Positions 1 through 5,677 of a stretch of DNA of 8,806 bases are shown here, piece after piece (within the stretch, counting starts at the first letter, position 1; the number at the start of each line of letters is the position of its first letter). The DNA is taken from the NCBI GenBank assembly GCA_937925635.1, contig CALALX010000102.1, positions 1 to 8,806 on the forward strand. The letters are read 5' to 3'. The translations under genes were made by a program, and so were the position numbers. The stretch comes from an uncultured Caulobacter sp. Lineage in GTDB: Bacteria > Pseudomonadota > Alphaproteobacteria > Caulobacterales > Caulobacteraceae. Below the pieces are notes generated by a model. That model was not told where the DNA came from and searched no databases. It saw only the letters and a program-made list of their open reading frames with translations.

Positions 1-207
1 CTCATCATCAATGCAGGTGAACCGTCCGTCGTTGAACTCGGCGCTCGGCCGAACCCAGACGTACCCATCCTGCTCAGACACGTAGATGACGCATGGCGTC
101 AGATCGGCCTCGATCCGGCCGGTGGCGATCACGCGGTATGTCCCGCCCTTCCGGTGGCGCCAGCGAAGGCCCCACTGTACGGGCTGTTCGGTTGCTTCAG
201 TCGGCAT
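1..207 (-). CDS. DUF1653-like phage protein (C-terminus beyond the window)
   Basis: The visible 69 residues begin MPTEATEQPVQW and run off the left edge without a stop. Residues about 14-62 match the pattern I know for DUF1653 and related phage proteins: W-R-H-x-K-G-G-x-Y-R-V near the start, a V-I-Y strand in the middle, then V-W-V-R-P and E-F-x-D-G-R-F. That small beta-rich domain is common in phage early regions and has no established function. A GAAGGAG Shine-Dalgarno lies seven bases upstream of the ATG. The start sits 8 bases upstream of the stop of the preceding 37-aa gene, so the two overlap and are probably coupled. The family assignment rests on motif memory, not on a search. Confidence 0.8.
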   Translation of the reverse strand, partial: MPTEATEQPVQWGLRWRHRKGGTYRVIATGRIEADLTPCVIYVSEQDGYVWVRPSAEFNDGRFTCIDDE

Positions 208-310
208 GGTGGGGCTCCTTCACCAGCTCCTCCGCGCACGCCCTGTACCGCGCCGCAGCGGCCTCGACCCCGGCGCGGTAGCCGGCGGCGTAGTCGTCAC
301 TCCGGGGCAT
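197..310 (-). CDS. 37-aa phage peptide with AGxEAxAA motif
   Basis: A very short gene starting MPRSDDYAAGYRAG and ending in EPHHAD. AGGAG sits upstream of the ATG at a normal distance, its start overlaps the end of the preceding 171-aa gene by 14 bases, and its stop overlaps the next start by 11 bases, which together argue that it is translated. The peptide is one predicted helix. Its centre, AAGYRAGVEAAAARYRACAE, resembles a segment of the 111-aa protein at 1664-1999, which carries AEGFAAGIEASAAKC. Short alanine-rich peptides with an AGxEA core are common in small phage proteins. Function unknown. Confidence 0.65.
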   Translation of the reverse strand: MPRSDDYAAGYRAGVEAAAARYRACAEELVKEPHHAD

Positions 311-812
311 CGGTGGGCTCCTGTAGGGCGGCGCGGGCGGGGTTCGCGGCCTTGGCGGTCTCGAGCTTGCGGACGTGGTGCGGGTGATCGGTCGGGTACT
401 CGGCGGTGTAGTAGGCGTCGAGCTCATCGGCCGCTTCCGCCAGCGCCTCCCGCAGCTTCTCCCGCTCCGCCTCCAGTGCGGCGAACTCCTCCGGGTAGAG
501 GTGCCGCACCTGCTCGATGGACGGCCTGGCGATCGTCCCGCGCAGCATGTTGATGTGCACTGCGTTGGGGTCGGCGAGGATGCGCTCGAACTCTGCGATC
601 CGGGCGTCTCGCGCGGCGAGGGCGGACGCATAATGCGCGTGGATGGCGTCGCGGGTCTTTTCGTAGCCCGCGACCGCCGCCTCCGACCAACCGGTGTCGC
701 TATCCTCCGGCCCGCCGTCATCGAACACGGTGCAAAGCATGATGGCGAGATTGTCCTCCTCGCCGGCGATCTCCACCCAGCCGAGGCTAGTCCGCAGTTC
801 ATCCGCTTCCAT
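297..812 (-). CDS. 171-aa phage hypothetical protein with coiled-coil segments
   Basis: The protein starts MEADELRTSLGWVEI, with AGGAGAG about seven bases before the ATG. Residues about 1-50 are acidic and mixed. Residues 55-81 and 107-134 are rich in A, E, R and L and should form helices or coiled coils. Between them, DPNAVHINMLRGTIARPS (81-98) followed by a QVRHLYP segment is a motif I recall from other uncharacterised phage proteins. The histidine-rich stretch PTDHPHHVRKLETA (140-153) has no obvious metal site. It begins three bases after the stop of the radical SAM gene and ends inside the start of the 37-aa peptide. No catalytic residues can be named and the function is unknown. An antisense open frame over the same DNA lacks these features. 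Confidence 0.85.
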   Translation of the reverse strand: MEADELRTSLGWVEIAGEEDNLAIMLCTVFDDGGPEDSDTGWSEAAVAGYEKTRDAIHAHYASALAARDARIAEFERILADPNAVHINMLRGTIARPSIEQVRHLYPEEFAALEAEREKLREALAEAADELDAYYTAEYPTDHPHHVRKLETAKAANPARAALQEPTDAPE

Positions 813-815
813 CGT

Positions 816-1667
816 CTACTCTCCTGCCTCAGCCGGGGGATGCCGATCACTGGCGTGGATGATCGCTGGCCGCGCCCACCGCCGTTGAAACGCTCGCCAT
901 TCCGGAGCGGGCCGGTGCTTGTCCTGCGATGGTGTTTCCGGCTGCCACAGCATTGCGTGCGGCGTGAACCCAATCGACAGCATCTGCTGCAAGCGAGCCT
1001 CGGCGCTATCGAATGTGTCCTTGGGATAGCCGATCAGAACGTACACTCGCATCCGGTGCGACCGTTCGGTGAAACCGGCCTCGATCAGGCGACGCGCCGC
1101 GCTCTCAAGCGTCTCGAAGGCGTCGCCGGGGTCGTAGGCGAAGAACATGTTCGGACGGGGCTTGAGGCTGGCGAGGAGATCGACCTGGTAGTCTTGAAGC
1201 GCCAGCGCCTCGAGCCCGCCGGTGAACTCGATCCGGCGTCCCTGACCGCGCAGCATGTCGAACACGGCTTCAACGTGCGGTCTCGGCGCGGCGAGCAGAT
1301 TGTCATCGAGGACGTTCCAGCCCGGCACGATCGGCATCGTGTTGACCGTGGGCCATTTCTTCCAAACGCCGCAGAACCAGCATCTCCGCGGGCACCCGCG
1401 GGACGTGATGGTGTAGCCCGGCTTGATGTAGCGGCCGGGGATGAACTCCAGGCTTGTGTCTCCATAGGCAACGCCGCCGACCTTTACCGGGGCGACATGT
1501 CGCCATTCCTCCGCCAGGCGCTCGGCGATCGCCTTGTCCTGAGTGAAGGCGACAGACACATGGACCTCGTCGGCCTCGGCGAACAGATCGGGCGGGCCGA
1601 AGTAGGCGAGCGCATCGTCGGGGCTCGCCTTGGTCTTGCGCGGGAAGACCCGGATCAACCGCGTCAT
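816..1667 (-). CDS. Phage-borne radical SAM protein
   Basis: The 283-residue protein starts MTRLIRVFPRKTK. It carries C92-x3-C96-x2-C99 within SRGCPRRCWFC, the signature that binds the 4Fe-4S cluster cleaving S-adenosylmethionine. Further radical SAM core features follow: WNVLDDNLLA (118-127, like the DDN segment of the family), EFTGGLEAL (147-155, in the place of the GGE-type motif) and YVLIGYPKD (209-217, a later core strand). The C-terminus WRAFQRRWARPAII is also typical of a phage/prophage subgroup I recognise. The first 90 residues hold no clear cobalamin-binding motif, so this is a compact enzyme. The substrate is unknown; nucleotide, tRNA or peptide modification are all possible. A GGAGGAG Shine-Dalgarno and an ATGA overlap with the preceding gene fix the start. 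The longer upstream reading in this frame is shadow. Confidence 0.9.
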   Translation of the reverse strand: MTRLIRVFPRKTKASPDDALAYFGPPDLFAEADEVHVSVAFTQDKAIAERLAEEWRHVAPVKVGGVAYGDTSLEFIPGRYIKPGYTITSRGCPRRCWFCGVWKKWPTVNTMPIVPGWNVLDDNLLAAPRPHVEAVFDMLRGQGRRIEFTGGLEALALQDYQVDLLASLKPRPNMFFAYDPGDAFETLESAARRLIEAGFTERSHRMRVYVLIGYPKDTFDSAEARLQQMLSIGFTPHAMLWQPETPSQDKHRPAPEWRAFQRRWARPAIIHASDRHPPAEAGE

Positions 1668-1999
1668 CTCCCGTCTCCTCCCTGGGGATGCAGGCGAGCA
1701 CCGCCCCCGCGCTGCATTTCTGTCGGCGCAAGCTTGCGGATCATCTCCGCGGCCTCGCGGTAGTGGTCGATCTCGCTCTCGATGTCCTCGACGGCGATCT
1801 TCGGCTGGCTCTCGCGCGTCCACTCGTTGATCCTCTCCAGTTCGTCGGCGACCGCGTCGCACTTCGCGGCGGACGCCTCGATCCCCGCCGCAAAGCCCTC
1901 GGCCCGCGCATCCTCCCGCTCGATCACCAGCCGGTCGCACGTCTCACCGAGGGCGCGGATCGTCTCCAGGTGCTCGGCGCAGGCGGGGCACGGGGTCAT
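1664..1999 (-). CDS. 111-aa coiled-coil protein with N-terminal CPAC motif
   Basis: Starts MTPCPACAEHLETI. Its ATG overlaps the stop of the preceding gene and its own stop overlaps the next start, both as ATGA, so it is locked into the operon. C4-x2-C7 resembles half of a zinc knuckle, but no second pair is close by (C21 and C47 stand alone). Residues 8-90 are highly helical with heptad-like spacing. The segment ARAEGFAAGIEASAAKC (31-47) resembles the core of the 37-aa peptide at 197-310. The last 20 residues are rich in G and R and probably unstructured. This looks like an accessory phage early protein of unknown function. Confidence 0.8.
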   Translation of the reverse strand: MTPCPACAEHLETIRALGETCDRLVIEREDARAEGFAAGIEASAAKCDAVADELERINEWTRESQPKIAVEDIESEIDHYREAAEMIRKLAPTEMQRGGGARLHPQGGDGR

Positions 2000-2235
2000 G
2001 TGCGCGAGCCTTCAGGCTCGATATACTTGGGGCTGATCCGCGTCGCCGTGGTGTTTCCGTCCCAGCGGACAAGCGCGACTTTCAGGCCGTGCTGGCGGTC
2101 CTGCTTGACGGCGAGCAGCACGCCCGCTCGCTTCTGTATTCCCGCCGTATGACCGGCGGCGCTAGTCTGCACCCGCGGCGCGCGGGGGCTGGCCTCGGGC
2201 TGATCCGCGGCGGCGGGCGGGAGGGGGCGGGTCAT
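1996..2235 (-). CDS. 79-aa phage protein with small basic beta-rich C-terminal half
   Basis: Starts MTRPLPPAA and is coupled by ATGA overlaps to both neighbours; GAGGA precedes the start. Residues 1-30 are rich in P, A and S and probably disordered. Residues about 35-75 (AGVLLAVKQDRQHGLKVALV, then WDGNTTATRISPKYIEP) look like a compact SH3/KOW-like beta fold of the kind that binds nucleic acid or ribosomal partners, but this is a fold guess only. The first nine residues are identical to those of the 100-aa protein at 2543-2845, and the DNA there is a near-perfect 25-bp repeat, which suggests a shared start cassette. Function unknown. Confidence 0.75.
   Translation of the reverse strand: MTRPLPPAAADQPEASPRAPRVQTSAAGHTAGIQKRAGVLLAVKQDRQHGLKVALVRWDGNTTATRISPKYIEPEGSRT
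2211..2235. repeat. 25-bp start-region repeat, copy 1
   Basis: Matches 2821-2845 at 24 of 25 bases. It covers the first eight codons (MTRPLPPA) of the 79-aa gene at 1996-2235. Confidence 0.75.
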
Positions 2236-2543
2236 GGGCGATCCTCGCCGTTCCGTAGCTGCCGGCTCAGATCAAAGCGGCAGACGACATGCGGGTAGAA
2301 CCCGCGCCACTCGGCGATCTCGTTGCTGCAGTAGTCATGCAGCGGCGAAACGCCGTCTAAGAAATCTCCATCCATAAGTTCGACCGCCAACTCGTGGCAG
2401 TCCTCGTGCGACCGAAACACCCACGTATCGCCGCCGTCGATGACCCGCTGGCGCAGGTATTTACATCCGGGCGGGATGTCGCGCCCGCAGTGGTCGCACC
2501 GGTGCGGCTTCCGCGCGACTGGTGTTTCGGTCCAGTAGTGCAT
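2232..2543 (-). CDS. 103-aa zinc-binding phage protein
   Basis: Starts MHYWTETPVARKPHRCDHCG. C16-x2-C19, followed by a glycine/proline turn (RDIPPGCKY) and later H46-x2-C49, forms a plausible four-ligand zinc site. The layout (RKPHRCDxCG, then a tryptophan-bearing strand, then HxxC) is one I recognise from small phage proteins of unknown role. C27, C72 and C88 are additional cysteines. I chose the ATG rather than the GTG one codon upstream because GGGGAGG lies eight bases before it; the GTG overlaps the preceding stop as GTGA and remains possible. The ribosome-binding site lies inside the 3' end of the duplicated gene next door. DNA binding or a structural role is inference. Confidence 0.82.
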   Translation of the reverse strand: MHYWTETPVARKPHRCDHCGRDIPPGCKYLRQRVIDGGDTWVFRSHEDCHELAVELMDGDFLDGVSPLHDYCSNEIAEWRGFYPHVVCRFDLSRQLRNGEDRP

Positions 2544-2674
2544 CACCCCGGCCTCCCCATCAGCACATCAAACAGCCGCGCGAACCATCCGTGCCGCACG
2601 GGCCCCCACCGCGGCTGCGGCGGCAGGCCGGGCGGCGAGACGTGCCGCGTCGCGGGGCGGTTGCGGAGGTAGCG
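2543..2674. repeat. 132-bp duplicated block, copy 1
   Basis: About 90 percent identical by eye to 3261-3392. It encodes the C-terminal half of the 100-aa protein and includes the Shine-Dalgarno and start junction of the zinc-binding gene that follows. Confidence 0.85.
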
Positions 2675-2845
2675 GGCGGCTGCGTCCACGCGCTCCCACG
2701 CCTTCGCTTCCTCGCGGGCGAGGGCCTCGGCGTCGCCAGAGTGGAACGCCGCGGCATAGGCCGCTTCGGCAAGGACGAAGGACCGGCGCTCCGGGTCGAT
2801 CAGCGCGGCCCGGCGGCAGGCGGCGGGCGGGAGCGGGCGGGTCAT
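2543..2845 (-). CDS. 100-aa proline-rich protein, long copy of a duplicated pair
   Basis: Starts MTRPLPPAACRRAALIDPER. Residues 59-100 (RYL, then RPATRHVSPPGLPPQPRW, then HGWFARLFDVLMGRPG) match the C-terminus of the 60-aa protein at 3261-3443 almost residue for residue, and residues 11-20 match its residues 9-18. The long copy contains an extra 38-residue helical block (21-58) missing from the short one. The proline-rich linker and the aromatic amphipathic C-terminal helix could bind a partner or a membrane surface. The ATG at 2845 overlaps the preceding stop as ATGA; an in-frame ATG twelve bases further upstream is less likely because the paired start cassette begins at MTRPLPP. Function unknown. 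Confidence 0.78.
   Translation of the reverse strand: MTRPLPPAACRRAALIDPERRSFVLAEAAYAAAFHSGDAEALAREEAKAWERVDAAARYLRNRPATRHVSPPGLPPQPRWGPVRHGWFARLFDVLMGRPG
2821..2845. repeat. 25-bp start-region repeat, copy 2
   Basis: Matches 2211-2235 with one mismatch and covers the first eight codons of the 100-aa gene at 2543-2845. Confidence 0.75.
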
Positions 2846-3264
2846 TGGAACGCCCATATCGGATGCGTCTTCAATAGAGCCGCGGCAAACTCCGCCGGGT
2901 GACTGCAGACAATGTTCGAATACTCCTCATTGCGAGCCCTGTTGGGCTTGCCGTCCTTGCGGGCGTAAGTGTAGTGCGCCTGCAGCTGCCACATGGCGTA
3001 TTTCGGCGTGTCGACCGGCGTGGACCAGCACGTAACAGCGCGGACCAAGATCGGCTTGTTCTGGTATTCCCACCGGCCCTTTACGGTCAGGCGCGTCTCC
3101 AGCAGGACAACCCCCACAGCAGACATACTCGCCGCCGCTTCCGTCATTGCCGCCTTGCGCACTTCGCGGTCGATGCGCATGATTTCCGCCTTGGCCGCCC
3201 CGCAGGCCGCCTTGGCCGCCGCTACGTCGGCGAAATACGGCGCGTAGTCCGTGCGCCCCGTCAC
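2842..3264 (-). CDS. 140-aa phage hypothetical protein (GTG start)
   Basis: Starts at GTG (read as M, then TGRTDYAPYFADVAAA). This GTG overlaps the stop of the preceding gene as GTGA and GGAGG lies five bases before it; the open frame extends further upstream but that part is out of frame over the preceding gene. Residues 1-45 are an alanine-rich helix with two cysteines or fewer; residues about 50-125 look beta-rich (VVLLETRLTVKGRWEY, then ILVRAVTCW, then YAMWQLQAHYTYARK). The end, HPAEFAAALLKTHPIWAFQ, is a helix with aromatic tail. I do not recognise a family. The gene sits between the two copies of a duplicated gene and shares its start-signal DNA with the gene downstream of the other copy. 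Confidence 0.75.
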   Translation of the reverse strand: MTGRTDYAPYFADVAAAKAACGAAKAEIMRIDREVRKAAMTEAAASMSAVGVVLLETRLTVKGRWEYQNKPILVRAVTCWSTPVDTPKYAMWQLQAHYTYARKDGKPNRARNEEYSNIVCSHPAEFAAALLKTHPIWAFQ

Positions 3265-3392
3265 CCCGGCCTCCCCAGCAGCACGTCGAGCAGCCGCGCG
3301 AACCATCCGTGCCGCACGGGCTCCCACCGCGGCTGAGGCGGCAGGCCCGGCGGCGAGACGTGACGCGTCGCCGGGCGGGTGGCGAGGTAGCG
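3261..3392. repeat. 132-bp duplicated block, copy 2
   Basis: Second copy of the block at 2543-2674. It encodes the C-terminal part of the 60-aa protein and carries the Shine-Dalgarno and GTG start of the 140-aa gene. Confidence 0.85.
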
Positions 3393-3443
3393 ATCCGGGT
3401 CGATCAGCGACGCCCGGCGGTAGGCGGCGGGGTCAGCCGGCAT
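3261..3443 (-). CDS. 60-aa proline-rich protein, short copy of a duplicated pair
   Basis: Starts MPADPAAYRRASLIDPDRYL. From residue 19 on it matches the C-terminal 42 residues of the 100-aa protein at 2543-2845 with only a few changes, and the shared DNA is about 90 percent identical by eye over 132 bases. The 38-residue helical block of the long copy is absent, with the frame preserved. The start overlaps the end of the ASCH-like gene by 11 bases; the upstream Shine-Dalgarno (GCGGAA) is weak, so coupling may drive translation. Either the short copy lost the block or the long copy gained it. Function unknown. Confidence 0.72.
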   Translation of the reverse strand: MPADPAAYRRASLIDPDRYLATRPATRHVSPPGLPPQPRWEPVRHGWFARLLDVLLGRPG

Positions 3444-4203
3444 GGTCGATGTTCCGCTGTTCGGTGGTGAAGCTGATCGCGGCGACAAACGGGTTCGCGT
3501 CCCAGGACTTCCAGCCATGAAGCTTGCCCCACAGGATTTCGTAGGCGTCTCGCGGGTTGGGGGCTTCGAAGTGGCGGCCATCCGGGCCCTCGTCGTAAAA
3601 CCACGTGTCCCCGGCAACCGTCGTCCCCGAGACAGATGACTTGCATGTGATGTTTCGCATCGCCCCCTCCGCGATCGCATCCGCCTCGCTGATCTCCTGC
3701 AACCGCTGCACGCGCACGTCGGTGACGGTTAGCGTCAGGCGCGACGCCCAGCGGGGCATGTAGCGCGGGGAGCGCCAGCGGCAGCCGGGGCCGTCGACCC
3801 CGTCGACGACCAACTCGGGCGCCGGGTCGGTGGCGCGGTAGTGCGGTTGCTCCCAGTAGAGGCCGTATTCTGGTCCATTGTCCGTCCATTTGATTGGGCG
3901 GCCATCCGAGAACGGCGGTTTATACCCGACGTTGAAGTCGGTCTCGATCGTGAAGGTCTCCCGCACCCACAGCCGATCACCGGGCTTCAGTTTTGCCCAG
4001 ACGGTGGGCTTGAAAGCCCGGTATCCGGGCCCCTCTGGATCGAGGCGCCAGCCGAGAACCTGGAGGCTATCGACCTCTTCAGAGGCGTAGGCCTGCACGC
4101 CGAATCCAGCATCGCGGAAGGCCACCCGCCGCGTCTGGCTCTTCCGTCCGTCGAGCAGGGCGCGCACCATCGGTGCGCTGAAGATGATCGGCCGGTCAGC
4201 CAT
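3433..4203 (-). CDS. ASCH-like phage protein (often labelled morphogenetic or hypothetical)
   Basis: The 256-residue protein starts MADRPIIFSAPMVRALLDGR and carries the full set of motifs I associate with a widespread phage family: LLDGRKSQTRR (17-27), GDRLWVRE (75-82), SPRYMPRWASRLTLTV (145-160), ISEADAIAEG (171-180) and WDANPFVAAISF (234-245). The arrangement fits an ASCH/PUA-like beta barrel with RNA- or nucleotide-binding potential. In databases such proteins are usually hypothetical, or named morphogenetic without direct proof. AGGAGG stands seven bases before the ATG, the best Shine-Dalgarno in the window. The upstream 87-aa gene overlaps it by 8 bases. Length and motif order look complete. 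Confidence 0.92.
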   Translation of the reverse strand: MADRPIIFSAPMVRALLDGRKSQTRRVAFRDAGFGVQAYASEEVDSLQVLGWRLDPEGPGYRAFKPTVWAKLKPGDRLWVRETFTIETDFNVGYKPPFSDGRPIKWTDNGPEYGLYWEQPHYRATDPAPELVVDGVDGPGCRWRSPRYMPRWASRLTLTVTDVRVQRLQEISEADAIAEGAMRNITCKSSVSGTTVAGDTWFYDEGPDGRHFEAPNPRDAYEILWGKLHGWKSWDANPFVAAISFTTEQRNIDHAG

Positions 4204-4459
4204 GCCCGTCCTCCTGCCGCTGGCGGGCGACGGCGGCCTGCGCCTCGGCCCGCTGTGTGCCCAGCCGCGCTTCGATCTCGTCGCAGCGGTCCTGCGCGAA
4301 CCTCGCCTTGAGGCTCCCGACCGGCGCGGCGACAGGGCCGTCCGCGCGCATCTTCGCCAGCCAGCGGCGGCGCGCGTGCCAGCGGAGCCAGTCGTTGCCG
4401 GTCATGGCGAGCGGAGCGGGCGGCACAGGCGCGCGCGGGTGCGTGATGGCGGCGGTCAT
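4196..4459 (-). CDS. 87-aa basic phage protein
   Basis: Starts MTAAITHPRAPVPPAPLAMT. The first 18 residues are rich in P and A. Residues 19-85 are helical and strongly charged (NDWLRWHARRRWLAKMRADG, then EIEARLGTQRAEAQAAVARQ), with a tryptophan/arginine cluster that could contact nucleic acid or a protein partner. Its ATG overlaps the upstream stop as ATGA and its stop overlaps the ASCH-like gene by 8 bases. No clear Shine-Dalgarno is seen, so it probably depends on re-initiation. An internal ATG at residue 19 is an alternative start. No family recognised. Confidence 0.72.
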   Translation of the reverse strand: MTAAITHPRAPVPPAPLAMTGNDWLRWHARRRWLAKMRADGPVAAPVGSLKARFAQDRCDEIEARLGTQRAEAQAAVARQRQEDGHG

Positions 4460-4833
4460 TCGGCCGGCTCGCCGATCAGGCGGACGAGCTCAAGGCGCTC
4501 TACGGCGCCGTAGAGGCGCGCCCTGGCCCGGCCCGGCGTGCCGCCCTTCTTGATCTTAGTGAAGATCAGATCTGGGGATGTGGTGTCGCCGTAGGCGGGT
4601 GGCGCCACACGGCTCAGAAGCACCGGTTCGGACGGCGCCGAGTAACGTCTATGCACGATGACGATGGACCGCCCCACAGGCGTTCCGGCCGCCGCAAGCT
4701 CAGCCGATCTTTTGTCAACCTCGGCCGCTATCAGCCGCTCTCTGGCCTCGCGAGCAGCCACGCGTGCCGCCTGTAGTCGTGACTGGGCAGCCTCATGCTG
4801 GCGTCGCAGTTCGTTGATGTCATGTTCACTCAT
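4456..4833 (-). CDS. 125-aa phage protein with N-terminal coiled coil
   Basis: Starts MSEHDINELRRQHEAAQSRL. I chose this ATG because GGAGAAG lies at normal distance; an in-frame ATG 27 bases upstream has a GGGAG too close to it. Residues 3-50 form a long charged helix or coiled coil. Residues 53-125 are mixed, with a beta stretch (RSIVIVHRRY), a loop (PPAYGDTTSPDLIF), a basic patch (TKIKKGGTPGRARARLYG) and a final VERLELVRLIGEP strand. The gene follows a 127-base structured gap, so it may have its own control point inside the operon. No family recognised and function unknown. Confidence 0.78.
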   Translation of the reverse strand: MSEHDINELRRQHEAAQSRLQAARVAAREARERLIAAEVDKRSAELAAAGTPVGRSIVIVHRRYSAPSEPVLLSRVAPPAYGDTTSPDLIFTKIKKGGTPGRARARLYGAVERLELVRLIGEPAE

Positions 4834-4862
4834 CGCGCTTCTCCGTTGATCCTGCGGCATCT

Positions 4863-4949
4863 CCCGCCCCGGCGGGGCTCCCCGTAGCCCGTTCGCGCGG
4901 CCTCAACCGGCCCGCCACCACGGCGGGACAGCGGCCGAACGGGGAGCCC
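4863..4949. repeat. Nested inverted repeats in an intergenic gap
   Basis: The 127-base gap 4834-4960 is the only sizeable break inside the body of the operon. It contains a perfect 11-bp inverted repeat (4875-4885 and 4939-4949, GGGCTCCCCGT and its complement), an inner six-base pair CCCGCC/GGCGGG (4911-4916 and 4922-4927, loop of five), partial GGCC and GAAC pairings between them, and a further CCCGCC/GGCGGG at 4863-4876. No U-rich tail follows on either strand, so a standard intrinsic terminator is not supported. It could be an attenuator, a transcript-stabilising structure or a Rho-related site. Confidence 0.6.
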
Positions 4950-4960
4950 GGCAAGGGCGC

Positions 4961-5677
4961 TCATGCGATCACCAGCCAGCCGTCTTCGACGCCCTGCGCG
5001 ACGAACTCCTGCGCCGCGTCCAGCTTGCGCCCGGCCGCGCCGGTCCCGCCGATCCAGTCGAGCCAGTATTCCTCGGGCTCCGGCTCGCGCCCGGCGTTGA
5101 GCCAGACCTCGGCCGTCGACTTGCCTGCCAGCGGGTTGCTGCTCTCGAACTCGATGGTGATCGAGCGGATCAGGCCCTCGCGCTCGGTCGCGTGGGTCCG
5201 GTCGATGAACCGGAAATCGACGTCGGTGACGCGGAACCCCGCCTCGCCGTTGGCGATCAGCCGATCCTCATCGGGCCGGAACGCCCGCATCTCCGCCGCC
5301 CCGAAACGCCCATAGTCCGACTTGTGCAGGATGTAGTCGGTCGGGCCGCCGCCGACGCCACGGTCGCCGGCGCCCAGGTCGATGCGGTTGAAGTCGAACA
5401 CGTCCGGGTCGTCGCCAACCAAGGGCGCACCCTGCTTGCCGCGCGGCTCGTCACCGTAGAACTTCATCGGCCCGGTGCCGGGCGTCTTGGTCATGCTGTC
5501 GCGGCCCGGTCCACCGAACGCGGCGATCGGGATGCCGCGGGTCTGCTCGGCCGGGACGTTGAAGATGATCAGGTCGTCGCCGTCGGTTCCCCACCAGCGG
5601 TAGACCGGCTTGCCATCCGTGCGGGTTTCGAGCGTCAGGTCGGCGAAGGTGACGATGTGCGTCTTGGGCTTGGTCAT
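4961..5677 (-). CDS. 238-aa protein with RTX-like glycine/aspartate motifs
   Basis: Starts MTKPKTHIVTFADLTLET; GGAGGA stands upstream, and the ATG overlaps the preceding stop as TGATG. Residues 30-100 contain GTDGDDLIIF (30-39), FGGPGRDSM (54-62), FYGDE (73-77) and VGDDPDVFDF (87-96). Their spacing and G/D content resemble a degenerate calcium-binding RTX beta-roll (GGxGxDxUx), but only one unit fits the consensus well. Residues 145-180 look like beta strands (FRVTDVDFRFIDR, IRSITIEFES). The acidic tail contains EYWLDWIGG. There is no signal peptide and no typical C-terminal secretion segment visible. Calcium binding is inference. An alternative is a phage structural beta protein that merely shares G/D turns. 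Confidence 0.8.
   Translation of the reverse strand: MTKPKTHIVTFADLTLETRTDGKPVYRWWGTDGDDLIIFNVPAEQTRGIPIAAFGGPGRDSMTKTPGTGPMKFYGDEPRGKQGAPLVGDDPDVFDFNRIDLGAGDRGVGGGPTDYILHKSDYGRFGAAEMRAFRPDEDRLIANGEAGFRVTDVDFRFIDRTHATEREGLIRSITIEFESSNPLAGKSTAEVWLNAGREPEPEEYWLDWIGGTGAAGRKLDAAQEFVAQGVEDGWLVIA

Noticed and set aside
197..973. 258-residue minus-strand frame containing the 37-aa peptide
   Set aside because: Only the last 37 codons have a proper start and Shine-Dalgarno; the upstream part is an out-of-frame reading of the 171-aa gene, full of R, S, P and T.
375..1763. 462-residue plus-strand open frame
   Set aside because: It lies antisense to the radical SAM gene and the 171-aa gene, both with strong motifs, Shine-Dalgarno sites and coupled starts. 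Long antisense frames are expected in DNA this rich in G and C.
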